Assembly: GCA_035652095.1 (NCBI GenBank)
Contig: DASREM010000045.1
Location: 1-64,000, forward strand
Source of the DNA: DASREM01 sp035652095
Lineage (GTDB): Bacteria; Acidobacteriota; Terriglobia; Terriglobales; Acidobacteriaceae
DNA: 64,000 nucleotides
Direction: 5' to 3'
Below are positions 42,432 to 49,984 of the stretch, in pieces. Position numbers and translations under genes: made by a program. The notes under the pieces are model-generated. The model had not been told where the DNA came from. It made no database searches and saw only the letters and a list, made by a program, of their open reading frames with translations. Within the stretch, counting starts at the first letter, position 1; each line of letters starts with the position of its first letter.

Positions 42432-42773
42432 GCTTTCCAGGGATGGCGCCCGGGGCAAAGAGTTCCGGATCGTCAGGCACCACCCACTTCCAAGGCAACC
42501 AACTCCAGCATCTCTCGTTCTAACTTTTCAGTGTTCTAAGCTGTCATTCCGGTGGAAGGCCGGAACGGCAGGATGAGTGAGGGTAATGGCGGCCTCCGGG
42601 TTCTGGACCCGGAGGCTTTGCTGCGCGCGTTCCAGGAGTAGAATCTGACCTTGCGCACGCGAGATCCCTCACTTTGCTCGGGGGATGACGTCTTCCACCA
42701 GTGCAAATGATGCATCGGGGTCACGTCTTGCATAGGATGACGTCAAGGGAACGGATCAGCGTTCGGAGGTCTT
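42432..42773. repeat. Intergenic region with a degenerate GIY-YIG-cassette repeat
   Basis: No gene. Positions about 42650-42694 carry TTGCGCACGCGAGATCCCTC and GGGGGATGACGTC, a degenerate copy of the left arm of the GIY-YIG cassette in inverse orientation. A second GATGACGTC occurs at 42737-42745. A separate inverted repeat (about 42541-42575, CATTCCGG...CCGGAACGGCAGGATG) precedes it. Confidence 0.55.
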
Positions 42774-43328
42774 ATGAAGTATCCACGCCTGGGATTACCG
42801 TTACTCCTGCTTGTTTCCCAAATCTTTGCTCAGGACATTCCAAAAGGATTTAAGGTCAGCATCCGGACCAACAGTCTGATCAGTTCCGACCGAAATGTTG
42901 CGGGAGATCCCGTGGATGCGGTGCTTGCCAGCGATCTCGCAGTCGGCGGTAAGGTGATCGCACGAGAAGGAGACCCGGTACGAGCGAGCGTTGCTTTTGC
43001 CGATCCCAGCCGATCCGGCCGGTTCTCGGCCCCGGGATCGATCGCCATCCGCCTGGAAACAATCGAGACGGCGGAAGGAACGTATCACCTGAGCACGAAC
43101 CAATACACGCGCCAGGGCCGGGGACGGGGAAGTTCGCCGATACCGGGAGGACCGGGCGGTGGAGTCTCGATTGACTCGGTCGGAGGGATTCACAGGCAAT
43201 CGCCCTTTCCAACGCCCGACGCGTCCGGGGTGAACATAGGAGGAACTGGTCCGGAGGCGATTATTCCGCCGCAGTCGGTCATCACGTTCAAGACGTCGGC
43301 CATATCCAAGCCGGTGCCGAAGAACTAG
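42774..43328 (+). CDS. Hypothetical secreted protein
   Basis: The 184-residue protein has a short signal peptide (MKYPRLGLPLLLLVSQIFAQ). Strand-rich sequence follows (FKVSIRTNSLISSDRNVAGDPVDAVL, cited in part as SIRTNSLISSDRNVAGDPV), then GGKVIAREGDPVRASVAFADPS, a Gly/Arg-rich linker (TRQGRGRGSSPIPGGPGGGV) and a C-terminal strand PPQSVITFKTSAI. The AxxGDxVxA pattern recalls acidobacterial secreted proteins without a name. No catalytic motif. Upstream of the DUF1570 gene on the same strand (50-95 nt), possibly co-transcribed. Confidence 0.65.
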   Translation: MKYPRLGLPLLLLVSQIFAQDIPKGFKVSIRTNSLISSDRNVAGDPVDAVLASDLAVGGKVIAREGDPVRASVAFADPSRSGRFSAPGSIAIRLETIETAEGTYHLSTNQYTRQGRGRGSSPIPGGPGGGVSIDSVGGIHRQSPFPTPDASGVNIGGTGPEAIIPPQSVITFKTSAISKPVPKN

Positions 43329-43423
43329 TCCGTTGCATGATGTACCTGCGCACGTAACTGTCCGCCGCGGGGAACGAAGTGGTAGCATCTGTCATGATCG
43401 CAATCGCCTCTGCCCTTACGATC

Positions 43424-45385
43424 ATGGATTCCCGCCTGTGCCGGAGATTCCTTCTCCTCACCCTACTTGGTTGCCTGGCGGTCCCGGCGCGCGCCGGGGA
43501 AGACCCGTGGCTGCGCATCAGTTCCGCGCATTATTCGTTGCTCACCGACGCCGGGGACAAGCGAGGCCGCGAAATCCTGTTGCGCTTCGAGCAGATGCGC
43601 TCGATGTTCAGCATTTTGCTGATGCGTCCAAAGCTGAACATGCCGGAGCCGCTGGACATCATCGCGGTCAAGGATGACAAGGAATACGCGGAACTGACCT
43701 ACAAGGGCCAGAACCAGAAAAGTTTCTTCCTGCCCGGTGAAGACCGCAACTATATCGTGGTGAACGCCTCGGAAGAAAACCCCTGGCACGCGGTGCAATG
43801 GGATTTTGCGCGCCTATACATGAATTACAACTATCCGCCGACGCCCGCCTGGTTCGACGAGGGCTTTGCGGAATACTTTGCGGGAATGCGCCTGGACAAC
43901 AAGCAGGTGCAACTCGGGGCGGACCCGGCATTGCGTCGGACCTGGCGCCAGGACCTGCTCGGAAACCAGATCAAGCCCCGTTACATTCCTAAGTCTTTCA
44001 CCGAGCTTTTAAACGCACCGGTCTGGCTGGCGACTCCCGACCTGTTCACCATGAGGCTGACCCCTTCCCCTTATGACACCTCACGGCATTCGCTGTTCAA
44101 TGCGCAGTCATGGATGGTGATGCATTACCTGATCAACAAGGAGAAGCTCTCGCAAACCGGGACCTATTTCGACCTGGTGGAGAATCAGAAGTTGCCGGTG
44201 GAGCAGGCCATCCAGAGAGCGTACGGGCTGACGGTGGCAGAGTTCGACAAAGAAGTGAAAGATTACTTTCATTCCCTCACCCCGTTGTTCAAGGCGCTTG
44301 ACCTCTCGACGCAGCCTGGAGAAGTCGAGGTGGGCGGGGTTACACAAACCATTGCAGCTCCGATCGGGCCTGGCGACGTGGGAATGAATGCGCAGCAAGT
44401 CCCGTTGCCCGACGCTCTGGCTTTGCAGGCGGAAATGGCGTTGCGGGTGGCGGACCGGCGCGAGGCGAGTATTCGGGAATTGAAGGCGCTGGTGGCCGAT
44501 CCAAAGATGGAGAGCGCGATTGCGCACCGGGCGCTGGCCTGGGACCTGATGCAGGACCGGAAATTTGAAGAAGCCACCGAAGAACTCAGCAAGGCCAGCG
44601 ACTTGGATCGGAACGATGGCTGGACTCGCTATTACCTGGCGTTAGTGAAATACAACGCAGCCCAGGGCTCGGGACAGGAGTTTCATGGACTGGGCAACAT
44701 GATGCAGGATTTGCGGGCGGTGCTGGACTGGTATCCGGATTTTGCCCAGGCTTACGCGATGCTGGCGCTGGCACGGATCGAAGGTGGCGGAACGAGTTCG
44801 GCGCTGGAGGCAATCCGCGCGGCAATTCGCCTGAGCCCGCGTAACGAGAGCTATCAATTGATCCTGGCAAAGGTGTACATGGCGGGGAAGCACTGGGACG
44901 ACGCCACGACCGTGCTCAACCAACTCAGGGTGAGCCGCGATCCACAGATTGCAAAGGCCGCCAGGAAGAACCTCGACGATCTGCCCACGCTCAAAAAGTA
45001 CGGAATTCTGCCTCAGGAATCGGCAAATGAATTGCCGCCTGCAGCCAAGCCGGCGCCTGCACCGCCCGCGGCAAAAGAACCCGAAGCCGACGAGAGTGAC
45101 TCAGCGGCAAGCGCAGCGCCTGTGGTCGAGAAGGAACCCGACAAGCGTCCTGTTCTCTTTCTGAAAGGCACGTTGGTCAAGGTGGAGTGCACGAAGCCTT
45201 CAGCTGCGGTCATGACGGTGAGTAACGGGAAGCGTTCCCTGAAACTTCGCACCGACAACTACAAAGCGATGTTGTTGATCGGAGCGGATGAATTTTCATG
45301 CAGCTGGCGCAACCGTAACGTTTCGGTTAACTACAAAGCGGGTGGATCGGCAGACGGGGACTTGGTCTCGGTTGAGATTAACTGA
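43424..45385 (+). CDS. DUF1570-like secreted protein with TPR-like region and degenerate protease site
   Basis: From the ATG at 43424 the protein has 653 residues and a signal peptide (MDSRLCRRFLLLTLLGCLAV). The N-terminal part matches DUF1570 (HYSLLTDAGDKRGREILLRFEQM, cited in part as LRFEQMRSMF). The family zinc motif HExxH appears as WDFAR (HAVQWDFARLYM, about 43787-43820) while the third-ligand block WFDEGFAEYFAG is intact. Residues about 330-510 have TPR-like helices (AHRALAWDLMQDRKFEEATEEL, cited in part as LMQDRKFEEATEEL). An Ala/Pro/Glu linker and a small C-terminal strand domain follow. An earlier in-frame ATG lies at 43394. Confidence 0.75.
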   Translation: MDSRLCRRFLLLTLLGCLAVPARAGEDPWLRISSAHYSLLTDAGDKRGREILLRFEQMRSMFSILLMRPKLNMPEPLDIIAVKDDKEYAELTYKGQNQKSFFLPGEDRNYIVVNASEENPWHAVQWDFARLYMNYNYPPTPAWFDEGFAEYFAGMRLDNKQVQLGADPALRRTWRQDLLGNQIKPRYIPKSFTELLNAPVWLATPDLFTMRLTPSPYDTSRHSLFNAQSWMVMHYLINKEKLSQTGTYFDLVENQKLPVEQAIQRAYGLTVAEFDKEVKDYFHSLTPLFKALDLSTQPGEVEVGGVTQTIAAPIGPGDVGMNAQQVPLPDALALQAEMALRVADRREASIRELKALVADPKMESAIAHRALAWDLMQDRKFEEATEELSKASDLDRNDGWTRYYLALVKYNAAQGSGQEFHGLGNMMQDLRAVLDWYPDFAQAYAMLALARIEGGGTSSALEAIRAAIRLSPRNESYQLILAKVYMAGKHWDDATTVLNQLRVSRDPQIAKAARKNLDDLPTLKKYGILPQESANELPPAAKPAPAPPAAKEPEADESDSAASAAPVVEKEPDKRPVLFLKGTLVKVECTKPSAAVMTVSNGKRSLKLRTDNYKAMLLIGADEFSCSWRNRNVSVNYKAGGSADGDLVSVEIN

Positions 45386-45533
45386 AACGCTAGCTGCGCG
45401 CAGGATTCGTTCATCGGTCTGCCCGACCTGAATCAAATATCTCGAAAATTTCTCGAAAGCTCCCTTAGCAAATTCTCGTGAAGCCGTTTACGGTCAAAAG
45501 CTGGCGTGAGCATTACGTTATGATGTCGTTCTG

Positions 45534-46391
45534 ATGTCGCCTGTTCCTGCCACAAAAATTTTCCGGTTCGGTGTTTACGAAGCGCGCAGCGACACCGGCG
45601 AGTTGCGGAAGTCAGGGGTGCGAGTGCGGCTCCAGGATCAGCCCTTCCAGGTCCTCCTCCTTTTGCTCGAACACCAGGGAGAGGTTGTGACGCGCGAGGA
45701 ACTGCGGCAGCACCTCTGGCCTTCCGATACTTTTGTGGATTTCGATCACAGCCTGAATACCATCGTGAACAAGATTCGTGAGGTGCTCGGAGATTCCGCG
45801 AGCCATCCGCGGTTCATCGAGACTTTGGCGAGACGTGGGTACCGGTTCCTGCAAGCGGTGGAGATAGAGCAGGCCAAGCCGGAAATCGCGCTTCCGCAGC
45901 CTCCTGAGCCGGTTCGAAACTCCGGCAATCTGCTCACCGGCAAGGACGACTTGCCGCAGGTAGGGCGAGGCTACGTGCGATTTCTCCTGGTGCTGATCCA
46001 GTTGATGTATCTCTGCTTCTACATTGCCGCGCTGGCGCGAGCCTCGGCGGTTCAGGACTTGCTGGAACAGGCATTCGGGCATCCCGCGCTGGTCACAGCG
46101 ATCTTCCTGGTCACGGCAGCCGTGGGTGTTCCAGTCCGGCTTTATCTGCTTACCGCGGTAGCGTTTGATGTGAGAAACCTGGCTCAACGCTTTCTGCGAT
46201 TATTCTGGCCGACGTTTGTGCTGGACGAGTTATGGGCGCTTTCACCGTTCCTGTTGAGCGTGCAGATCGGGATGGGCCTGGCGCTGGCGGCCACTGCTGC
46301 GCTCATCTACGTTCCCTTCGCGCAACGCACGCTGGTGCTCATGCGCGAGCACACCCCAGCGATGGAAGTGCATGGCCAAGGTCCCTCCTAG
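45534..46391 (+). CDS. CadC/OmpR-type winged-helix protein with membrane domain
   Basis: The 285-residue protein has an N-terminal transcriptional-regulator winged helix (residues 8-105: FRFGVYEARSDTGELRKSG, LLLLLEHQGEVVTREELRQHLW, LNTIVNKIREVLGDSASHPRFIETLARRGYRF, cited in part). A Pro-rich linker and four hydrophobic helices follow (for example YVRFLLVLIQLMYLCFYIAA, cited in part). This arrangement fits membrane-tethered one-component regulators common in Acidobacteria, often with TPR or WD domains; here it is only helices. Its signal and targets are unknown. It is convergent with gtrA. Confidence 0.85.
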   Translation: MSPVPATKIFRFGVYEARSDTGELRKSGVRVRLQDQPFQVLLLLLEHQGEVVTREELRQHLWPSDTFVDFDHSLNTIVNKIREVLGDSASHPRFIETLARRGYRFLQAVEIEQAKPEIALPQPPEPVRNSGNLLTGKDDLPQVGRGYVRFLLVLIQLMYLCFYIAALARASAVQDLLEQAFGHPALVTAIFLVTAAVGVPVRLYLLTAVAFDVRNLAQRFLRLFWPTFVLDELWALSPFLLSVQIGMGLALAATAALIYVPFAQRTLVLMREHTPAMEVHGQGPS

Positions 46392-46786
46392 GTTTGCCCG
46401 GTACCCGCAAACACCCAGCGATCGCCGAGCAGGAAATTGATCAGCGCGCAAGCGCCGATGCTGAGCAAGTTGGCCGGAACCAGCGGAATCTGCAGAACGC
46501 CTACCAGTCCGCGCATGATCAGCAGATTACCGAAGAAAGATACGGCTCCGTTGCTGAGGTGAAAGCGAATGAGGCGCTTGATCGTCTCGGCGTTCCCGGG
46601 ACGATCGAGCCAGGTGAAGCGCTGATGCCAGAAGAAATTGTGGAGCACGGCGGACTCGACCGCCAGCGCAGTTGCGGCAAGATAGTGGATCCCGCTGCCA
46701 CTCAGCATCCGGAGGGCCGCAAGTTGCACTGCGATTCCGAGTGCGCCTACAACGGAGAACCTCGCCAGTCGAGTGTAGGTGGTCAT
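46388..46786 (-). CDS. GtrA family membrane protein
   Basis: The 132-residue protein has four transmembrane segments with the GtrA pattern (ARFSVVGALGIAVQLAAL, HNFFWHQRFTWLDR, RFHLSNGAVSFFGN, ANLLSIGACALINFLLGDRWVF). GtrA proteins are implicated in flipping polyprenyl-linked sugars. Start at ATG 46786 matches the family N-terminus. A longer reading from 46852 (ATGA overlap with the upstream gene) adds 22 hydrophilic residues and is possible. It lies downstream of the CDP-alcohol transferase, and the two probably form an operon. Convergent with the CadC-like gene (stops overlap at 46388-46391). Confidence 0.85.
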   Translation of the reverse strand: MTTYTRLARFSVVGALGIAVQLAALRMLSGSGIHYLAATALAVESAVLHNFFWHQRFTWLDRPGNAETIKRLIRFHLSNGAVSFFGNLLIMRGLVGVLQIPLVPANLLSIGACALINFLLGDRWVFAGTGQT

Positions 46787-46848
46787 GTGTCGAGTTCCTG
46801 CAGGTGCGTGCGACAGGCTTGGCTGGCTTCCGCGCTGCTCAAGCGCAG

Positions 46849-47571
46849 TCACTCAGCCACACCCGAACTCCCTGCTTGCGGAATTCTTTCCTCGCGGTAA
46901 AGACGGCAGGTATGTGTGATGGCTGAGATCATGAGCATCAACCCCATCCCGAGGATCGCGATCAAGCCGCCGAGATCGAACAGGCGCACGCGGTGTCCTG
47001 CAAGCGTGATGACCGGATGCCAAAGCAGTGCAAGGTTGCCGATGGCAAGTAGAATCCGGATTTCCGTAGGACCGAACACCCAATAAGAGAGTTGGAACTG
47101 GCCGAGCGTGTAAGTCGCAAGGTAGGTTTCGATCGAGAGCATGAGAAAGGCTACCAGCATGCCCATAGCAATGGCGGGATGCACGTAGCCGGAGAGGGCC
47201 ATGCCTCCCATGAGGAAGAAGGCCGCGACCGTATCGGCGATGTGGTCCACGTAAAAGCCGTAGCGCGGCCGCTGCTGGTTCCGAACGCGAGCCAGGGTGC
47301 CGTCGAGGCTGTCGCCAAACCAGTTCAGGGCCAGGCAGACGATGCCGGCAAGCAGGAAATCGGGATTGAGTTTCGCCAGCGCATAACAAACTCCAGCCAT
47401 GCACTGGGAGAGAAATCCCAGCACGGTCAGGTGGTCGGAGTTGATGCAGGCGGGCGTGCGCCGCGCCATCCAAATCAACGCGCGCTTCTCGCTGCCGGAA
47501 ACCAGGCTGTCCTGAAGCCGTGTGGCGGGGGAAAACGTCAGTTCTCTCTGGCTGGGGATGAAAGATGCCAT
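46849..47571 (-). CDS. CDP-alcohol phosphatidyltransferase family protein
   Basis: The 240-residue integral membrane enzyme carries the CAPT motif DG(x2)AR(x8)G(x3)D(x3)D as DGTLARVRNQQRPRYGFYVDHIAD; both metal-binding aspartates and the last pair are intact. Six hydrophobic segments follow the family pattern. It transfers a phosphoalcohol from a CDP-activated lipid or alcohol, making a phospholipid or related lipid; the acceptor is unknown. AGGAGG-like GGAGGAAAAG precedes the ATG. It is followed by GtrA, suggesting a lipid-linked glycan pathway. Confidence 0.88.
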   Translation of the reverse strand: MASFIPSQRELTFSPATRLQDSLVSGSEKRALIWMARRTPACINSDHLTVLGFLSQCMAGVCYALAKLNPDFLLAGIVCLALNWFGDSLDGTLARVRNQQRPRYGFYVDHIADTVAAFFLMGGMALSGYVHPAIAMGMLVAFLMLSIETYLATYTLGQFQLSYWVFGPTEIRILLAIGNLALLWHPVITLAGHRVRLFDLGGLIAILGMGLMLMISAITHTCRLYREERIPQAGSSGVAE

Positions 47572-47741
47572 TTCTTTTCCTCCGGTGATGAGCTCAATCT
47601 CGCCCGAACCGAACTGCGCCGCAATGCAGAGGAGGTAAATCGGCAGATCAAAAGAATGTCACCAGCTAACCAAAACAAAAAGCGGGATTTTCCTAATGAT
47701 GTGGTAGAAGGCCGCAAGCCGGTGGAAGCTGCGGGAATCGG

Positions 47742-47779
47742 GCGCAAATAAGAAACCCTCCCAGGGGAAGCTGGGAGGG
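47742..47779 (-). terminator. Rho-independent terminator of cspA
   Basis: The stem CCCTCCCAG/CTGGGAGGG (47756-47764 with 47771-47779) has a six-base loop and is followed on the minus strand by TTTCTTATTT. It lies 27 nt beyond the cspA stop. Confidence 0.85.
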
Positions 47780-47805
47780 CAGCGGAGTGCCGGCTCAGGG
47801 GCAAC

Positions 47806-48009
47806 CTAGACGCGAACTACGTTGCCTGCCTGAAAGCCTTTGGGGCCTTTGAGTAAATCGAACTCCACGGTTTCGCCTTCGTTGAGCGTGCGATAGCCGT
47901 TTTCCTGGATCGCGGAGAAATGAACAAATACATCCTCCCCGGTGGAGCGCTGGATAAAGCCGTACCCTTTAGCCCCGTTAAACCACTTCACTGTGCCCTT
48001 CTCTCTCAC
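47806..48009 (-). CDS. cspA: Cold-shock protein, CspA family
   Basis: The 67-residue OB-fold protein has RNP1 KGYGFIQ and RNP2 VFVHFSAI, with the family start GTVKWFNGAKGYGF and end GPKGFQAGNVVRV. It binds single-stranded RNA/DNA and acts as RNA chaperone. AAAGGAGTACTTTGTGAGAG precedes the ATG. The long upstream gap (48010-48452) could contain an extended 5' leader, as in many csp genes, but no cold-box sequence was identified. A clear terminator follows, so the gene is probably monocistronic. Confidence 0.95.
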   Translation of the reverse strand: MREKGTVKWFNGAKGYGFIQRSTGEDVFVHFSAIQENGYRTLNEGETVEFDLLKGPKGFQAGNVVRV

Positions 48010-48452
48010 AAAGTACTCCTTTCGCTTCTGCTCATTTGAATTCTTCCGAATTTCCCGTTGAAGTTCGTACGCCGAACTACCCCCTCAGGAAGAGACGGAA
48101 GCCGAACCGGTCTGTGTCAGAGATAAACTCGCAAAAAAAGAAAAGGCGCTCGAGGTCCAGCAAGGGAGGAGACGGCACAGAGCTCAAGAGCCCTTCTTGA
48201 TGTGCGGATTCGACTGCGACACTCAACATCAACTTATGTCTTCGTGGAAGTCGCTGTTGGATATTGCCCAGCGAGCACCAGATAATATTCAGGAACTTAC
48301 TCGATAGCAAGTAGAGAAATTGGTTTTAGAGCAATTCGCACGCGTCACCGCAGGTGAGGATGAGGTGACGGGGTAGGAACGAGGATTGCTTATCAGCCGA
48401 TGCGAAGCCCGCCGCAATTACTGCAAGTATTTGATAACATGGAACAAACCTC
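48010..48452. other. Intergenic region, no gene seen
   Basis: This 443-bp gap lies between the divergent cspA and yihY-like genes. No convincing ORF, repeat or terminator. It presumably contains the cspA leader and the promoters of both genes. Confidence 0.4.
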
Positions 48453-49340
48453 GTGAAAAGCACGCCGTCATCTGAGCCAGGCGCAGGTCCGACTGTACCG
48501 GCGAACGCGCTCCCAAATCGGAGTGCCTCAAAATATTCCGGGCTGCTGATTTCCACAGTGAAATATTTGTTGCGCACCGAGGTACACACGTTTGCATTCT
48601 CGGTGGCGGCCAATGCCATCCTGTCGTTCTTCCCGTTCGTTCTGCTGCTCATGACGCTGGTTCGGCGGGTCTTTCACTCGCGGGTCATGGCCGATGTGAT
48701 CGCAGAACTGCTGAGGGACTACCTTCCTGCGGGCCAGGATTTTGTAATTCGCAATCTGAATGCGCTGGTGGAGGCACGGCATCGGGCACAATTGCTCTCC
48801 CTGCTGATTCTATTGATTACCTCAACCGGGATTTTCATGCCGCTGGAAGTTGCGCTGAACCGGATTTGGAGGTTTCCCGAGAACCGTTCCTATCTGGGAA
48901 ACCAGGTTATTTCTCTTGGCCTGGCATTTGCCTGCGGCCTGCTGGCACTCATTTCCATTGCCTTGACGGCGAGCAATGTGGCCCTGCTGGAAAGCGTGCT
49001 GCAAGGACATGCCGTTTTCCTGATACGGTTTGCAGGTTTCCTGACAATGAAGATTTTCGCCATCACGGCGAGCATCGCGATTTTCTTCCTGATTTACTGG
49101 CTGTTGCCGAACGGGAAGGTCCCCGCCCGGGCTGTGCTGCCGGCCGCGGTGCTCATGGGACTGCTTTCCGAATGTCTGAAGTACGCTTACATACTGGCGC
49201 TGCCGCGCCTGAATTTCCAGGAGGTCTACGGACCGTTTGCGCTGTCGGTCAGCCTGATGTTCTGGGCCTTCCTCTCCGGCCTGCTGCTGCTGACCGGCGC
49301 GCACCTGTCGGCGCAGGAGCACGCGCTGCGAAGTTCCTGA
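48453..49340 (+). CDS. YihY/BrkB family membrane protein
   Basis: The 295-residue protein has six hydrophobic segments. It fits YihY/virulence-factor BrkB: AANAILSFFPFVLLLMTLVRR, FMPLEVALNRIWRFPENRSYL, FLIYWLLPNGKVPARAVLPAAVLMG (cited in part as YWLLPNGKVPARAVL) and ALSVSLMFWAFLSGLLLL. The family was once mis-annotated as ribonuclease BN; its role is probably membrane transport or envelope. It uses a GTG start at 48453; no better ATG is in frame. It stands alone. Confidence 0.88.
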   Translation: MKSTPSSEPGAGPTVPANALPNRSASKYSGLLISTVKYLLRTEVHTFAFSVAANAILSFFPFVLLLMTLVRRVFHSRVMADVIAELLRDYLPAGQDFVIRNLNALVEARHRAQLLSLLILLITSTGIFMPLEVALNRIWRFPENRSYLGNQVISLGLAFACGLLALISIALTASNVALLESVLQGHAVFLIRFAGFLTMKIFAITASIAIFFLIYWLLPNGKVPARAVLPAAVLMGLLSECLKYAYILALPRLNFQEVYGPFALSVSLMFWAFLSGLLLLTGAHLSAQEHALRSS

Positions 49341-49450
49341 CCTGTCACTTACGCGCGTGACCATACGCACAGCCTGGGTCGGGCAACTTTTCTAGTATCG
49401 AGTCACACCCCCGTTTGAAGCTGGCCTCAAGAAAATTGAAGAGGCGCAGC

Positions 49451-49981
49451 ATGTCGCAGGCAATCTGGAAGTTGATCCTGACATTCGTCTTTTTCTTTGC
49501 ATCCACCATCCTGTACGCGCAACTTCCCGGCAATCCTCCCCGGCTGATTCAGCTCACCAGAAAAGCCGGATATATGTTTTCGGGCACGGTGCTCTCGGTG
49601 CAGCGCGTGGGCGCGAAGAGCAACCTCGAAGTTGACACCGTGGCCGTGACGTTCCACGTGGACAAGGGCCTGCGCGGGGCCAAGACGGGACAGACGCTGG
49701 TGATTCGCGAGTGGTCGGGTCTGTGGAGTTCGCGAGAGCGCTACCGTCCCGGCGAACGCGTTTTTGTTTTTCTGTACCCGACTAGCCGGTTGGGGCTGAC
49801 CAGCACCATCGCCGACGATTGGGCAAGACTCGCGGTCGCCAAAGGGAACCGGGTCGCCCTGCCCGGGAGCATGCTGGAAGATCTCCCGATTTCTCCTGCA
49901 CTGAAGAAAGAAGCCCGGCAAACGCACAACCTGTCACTGCGGCAATTCGCAGGCGCAATCCGGCGCGCGAGCGAGGAGTAA
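49451..49981 (+). CDS. Hypothetical secreted protein
   Basis: The 176-residue protein has a signal peptide (MSQAIWKLILTFVFFFASTI, cleavage near LYAQ). A beta-rich domain follows (SGTVLSVQRVGAKSNLEVDTVAVTFHVDKGLRG, cited in part as VAVTFHVDKGLRGAKTGQ; then YRPGERVFVFLYPTSRLGLTS), similar to small secreted domains that sit before big extracellular proteins. No name assigned. Its stop lies 3 nt from the start of the large Ig/IPT gene, so the two are an operon. Confidence 0.7.
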   Translation: MSQAIWKLILTFVFFFASTILYAQLPGNPPRLIQLTRKAGYMFSGTVLSVQRVGAKSNLEVDTVAVTFHVDKGLRGAKTGQTLVIREWSGLWSSRERYRPGERVFVFLYPTSRLGLTSTIADDWARLAVAKGNRVALPGSMLEDLPISPALKKEARQTHNLSLRQFAGAIRRASEE

Positions 49982-49984
49982 GCC

